From: Eubacteriales Family XIII. Incertae Sedis bacterium
GTDB lineage: Bacteria > Bacillota_A > Clostridia > Peptostreptococcales > Anaerovoracaceae
Assembly: GCA_031280075.1 (NCBI GenBank)
Contig: JAITHG010000242.1
Span: 1 to 7,014, forward strand
Length of the DNA: 7,014 nucleotides
Direction: 5' to 3'
The notes under the pieces were generated by a model that ran no database searches, was not told the DNA's origin, and saw only the letters and a list, made by a program, of their open reading frames with translations. Shown one piece after another: positions 4,914 to 7,014 of this stretch (position 1 is its first letter; each line of letters opens with the position of its first letter). The translations under genes were made by a program, and so were the position numbers.

Positions 4914-7014
4914 TGGCAGGGCAGGGCATGTGGGGAGAACAAGGGTCTATCCTCCTTTTTGGGGAAGGGCGCTGCATCGCGCTCCCCCTCCAAGAACGCT
5001 CTTTCGTCGGGGAAGATCTGCGCCCCGCCTACGACGAGCAGGATGCTGTCATCGTCGCGGCGCCCGCCCCGGACCCGGGCGATCCGGACGGAGGGTATGC
5101 ATGCACCATCAACGGAGAGACGCTGCTTCCGGGCGGGCGCTTGCATCTGCCCGGTGATGTGGAGGCACTGCTCCTGTACGGGACGGAACGCCATTGCTCC
5201 ACACGCGGGCTGCCCTATGTGCGCATCGGGGATAGCGCCTCCTGCCACATCCGGATTGCGGGCGACGCTGAGATCCTGCTGCGGCAGGGGATGCTGTGGA
5301 TCATCCGCGGTGACTGCTTTCTGAACGGCATCGCCTTGGGGCAGGGCAGGGCCACATCTTTCGTCCCCGGCGACACGCTTTTCGTGGGCGATGTGCGCAT
5401 CACGGCAGGGCAGGACTGTCTGTCCTGCCTCGGCACGGCCTACGAGACCTCGCTGCGGGATCGAACCGAGCCGCAGGACACCATCGACTTCACGGAATTC
5501 CCTGAGTACAAACGTTCCCCAAGGATCGTGAAAAGCATCCCGGACGAGACGGTGCACATCGCCTTGCCCAAGGATCCCGAAAAGCCTTCCCGGGGGCAAC
5601 TGGTCAAAGCCATCGTCCCGCCCCTGGTCATGCTCGTGCTCACAGTCAGCGTATCCCTCCTCATGGGCAGGGGTCTCTTCATGATCGTCATGGCGGCAGG
5701 CATGGGTGTCACGGTGATCTTCTCAGTCACAGGATATTTCAACGACAAGAAGGAGCGAAAAAAGAACGAGCAGAACAGGGTGGCAGAGTACAAGGCCTAC
5801 CTGCTGTCCTTGCGCAAGCGGCTGTATGCGCTGCGGGGAGAGGAAGCGGAAGCGGGGCGGTACGCAAACCCCGGTCTGTCCGACATCGAGACGATGGTGG
5901 AACAGTATTCCAGCCGGATCTATGAACGCGCCTCCGAGGACGACGACTTCCTCTGCCTGTCCCTGGGAACGGCGACGATCCTGCCCGCCTGTGCCATCCG
6001 GAAAAACGAGGACGAGGTCGCCATCAAGACCGACGAGCTCAACCTGGAGATGCGCAAGGTCGTCTCCCTGTTCGACCAGCTGCCGAACATGCCGCAGGTC
6101 GTCGACCTCAAGAACGCACACCTTGGCATCGTGGGGGAGAAGACGCTCATCCACGAGCAGCTCAAGGCGTACATCAGCCAGATCTGCTTCCTGCACAGCT
6201 ACCACGATGTGGAGATCGTCCTGCTGATCGACGAGGCGGATGCGGACGCGTTCCGTTGGGCGCGCTGGTACCCCCACTGCCGGATCAAGAGCATCAATGT
6301 CTCCGGGATCGTGACGGGTGAAAACCAGCGCGACCAGGTGCTCGGCAACCTCGCGCAATTGCTGAAGGAGCGCAGGATGAAGCGCGACGAGAGGAAGACG
6401 GAACATGTCTTCCTCCCTCATTACGTCTTCATCATCGACAACCCCAAGCTGGTCGCCAACCACAGCATCATGGAGTATCTCCAAAACGCATCCACCGACC
6501 TGGGCTTCAGCCTGGTCTTCACAACGAACATGCAGGCGAACCTGCCGGAGAACATTCGCACGATCATCGCCTTGGATGGACCGGGGCGCGGCAGCCTCGT
6601 GCTGAACGAAGGGCGTCTCATGCAGACTGCCGTGGAGACGCACGTGGCAGACGGCATCCGTTTCGAGCGGATGGCCCGGCGACTGAACGCCCTGCACCAC
6701 AACCAGGGGGTCGCCACGCACATCCCCGAAAGCATCACCTTCTTCGGGCTGCTGGGCGTGAAGAAGCCGGCAGACCTCCCCATCCTGCAGCTTTGGCAGA
6801 ACAGCAACAGCGCGAAGTCGCTCGCCGTCCCCCTGGGGGTGCGCGGGGAGGACGACATCGTCTACCTCAACCTGCACGAAAAAGCGCACGGGCCGCACGG
6901 GCTGGTCGCCGGGACGACGGGATCGGGCAAGTCGGAGATCCTGCAGTCGTACATCATGTCCCTCGCCGTGCACTTCCATCCCTACGAGGTGGGTTTCCTG
7001 CTCATAGACTACAA
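4910..7014 (+). CDS. essC: EssC/YukB-like FtsK/SpoIIIE ATPase of T7SS, 3' end cut off by the window
   Basis: The frame is open from an ATG at 4910 (AGAAGG seven bases upstream, four-base overlap with essB) to the window edge, giving 701 residues. Residues 1-170 contain two forkhead-associated-like beta-rich regions, the second ending in LNGIALG and PGDTLFVGDVRI. Two membrane segments follow (about 234-252 and 256-276) with a basic cytoplasmic stretch KKERKKNEQ after them. Residues about 360-580 correspond to the degenerate ATPase-like D0 region, including YVFIIDNPKLV near 505-515. The linker containing KSLAVPLGVRG and LNLHEKAHGPHGLVAG then leads into the first true ATPase domain, with Walker A GTTGSGKS at 668-675 and Walker B FLLIDY at 696-701, where the window ends. 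EssC is the motor that recognises and exports T7SSb substrates. Full-length homologues have about 1480 residues with further ATPase domains, so about half is missing here. An ATG three bases later is an equally possible start. Confidence 0.95.
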   Translation, partial: MMAGQGMWGEQGSILLFGEGRCIALPLQERSFVGEDLRPAYDEQDAVIVAAPAPDPGDPDGGYACTINGETLLPGGRLHLPGDVEALLLYGTERHCSTRGLPYVRIGDSASCHIRIAGDAEILLRQGMLWIIRGDCFLNGIALGQGRATSFVPGDTLFVGDVRITAGQDCLSCLGTAYETSLRDRTEPQDTIDFTEFPEYKRSPRIVKSIPDETVHIALPKDPEKPSRGQLVKAIVPPLVMLVLTVSVSLLMGRGLFMIVMAAGMGVTVIFSVTGYFNDKKERKKNEQNRVAEYKAYLLSLRKRLYALRGEEAEAGRYANPGLSDIETMVEQYSSRIYERASEDDDFLCLSLGTATILPACAIRKNEDEVAIKTDELNLEMRKVVSLFDQLPNMPQVVDLKNAHLGIVGEKTLIHEQLKAYISQICFLHSYHDVEIVLLIDEADADAFRWARWYPHCRIKSINVSGIVTGENQRDQVLGNLAQLLKERRMKRDERKTEHVFLPHYVFIIDNPKLVANHSIMEYLQNASTDLGFSLVFTTNMQANLPENIRTIIALDGPGRGSLVLNEGRLMQTAVETHVADGIRFERMARRLNALHHNQGVATHIPESITFFGLLGVKKPADLPILQLWQNSNSAKSLAVPLGVRGEDDIVYLNLHEKAHGPHGLVAGTTGSGKSEILQSYIMSLAVHFHPYEVGFLLIDY

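Noticed and set aside
5723..6979. 418-codon open frame on the minus strand opposite essC
   Set aside because: It is a shadow of the conserved EssC coding frame, which contains Walker A and B motifs. The antisense product is low in recognisable features and biased toward Val, Asp, Arg and His.

Overview
The window holds the conserved core of a Bacillota-type (Firmicutes) type VII secretion system, T7SSb (also called Ess or Yuk), read entirely on the + strand. The gene order is WXG100 substrate (esxA/yukE) - esaA (yueB) - essA (yueC) - esaB (yukD) - essB (yukC) - essC (yukB). This is the Staphylococcus aureus order, whereas Bacillus subtilis runs yukEDCB-yueBC. The genes are GC-rich (roughly 55-60% by eye), have purine-rich Shine-Dalgarno sites, and their protein families belong to the Bacillota form of the system. 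A GC-rich member of Bacillota is therefore likely; the genus cannot be named from this sequence.

Layout. Positions 1-277 are AT-richer and non-coding. They carry a 36-base-spaced direct repeat, an 11-base tandem repeat and a good sigma-A-like promoter just ahead of the first gene. Positions 278-574 encode the 98-residue WXG100 protein. Positions 575-717 hold two strong hairpins without U-tracts, well placed to separate abundant esxA message from the machinery genes. From 718 to the end of the window five genes follow with gaps of 12 bases or less, or 4-base overlaps. They encode an EsaA-like protein (714 aa), an EssA-like protein (160 aa), the ubiquitin-like EsaB (101 aa), EssB (413 aa), and the first 701 residues of the EssC FtsK/SpoIIIE ATPase. 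The window stops inside the Walker B motif of the first EssC ATPase domain.

How they work together (family knowledge). EssC is the membrane ATPase motor that recognises and drives export of WXG100/LXG-type substrates. EssB, EssA and EsaA are the membrane partners that build the channel around it. EsaB is a small cytosolic ubiquitin-like regulator. EsxA is both a substrate and required for secretion of other effectors. No toxin, immunity or LXG gene lies in this window; such genes are normally downstream of essC.

Oddities within an otherwise recognisable system: an unusually short EsaA with one C-terminal membrane segment instead of several; a nine-unit 15-base coding minisatellite and a G8 homopolymer in esaA; a 21-base coding repeat in the extracellular tail of EssB; and the double hairpin after esxA. 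I see no evidence for a wholly new system here.
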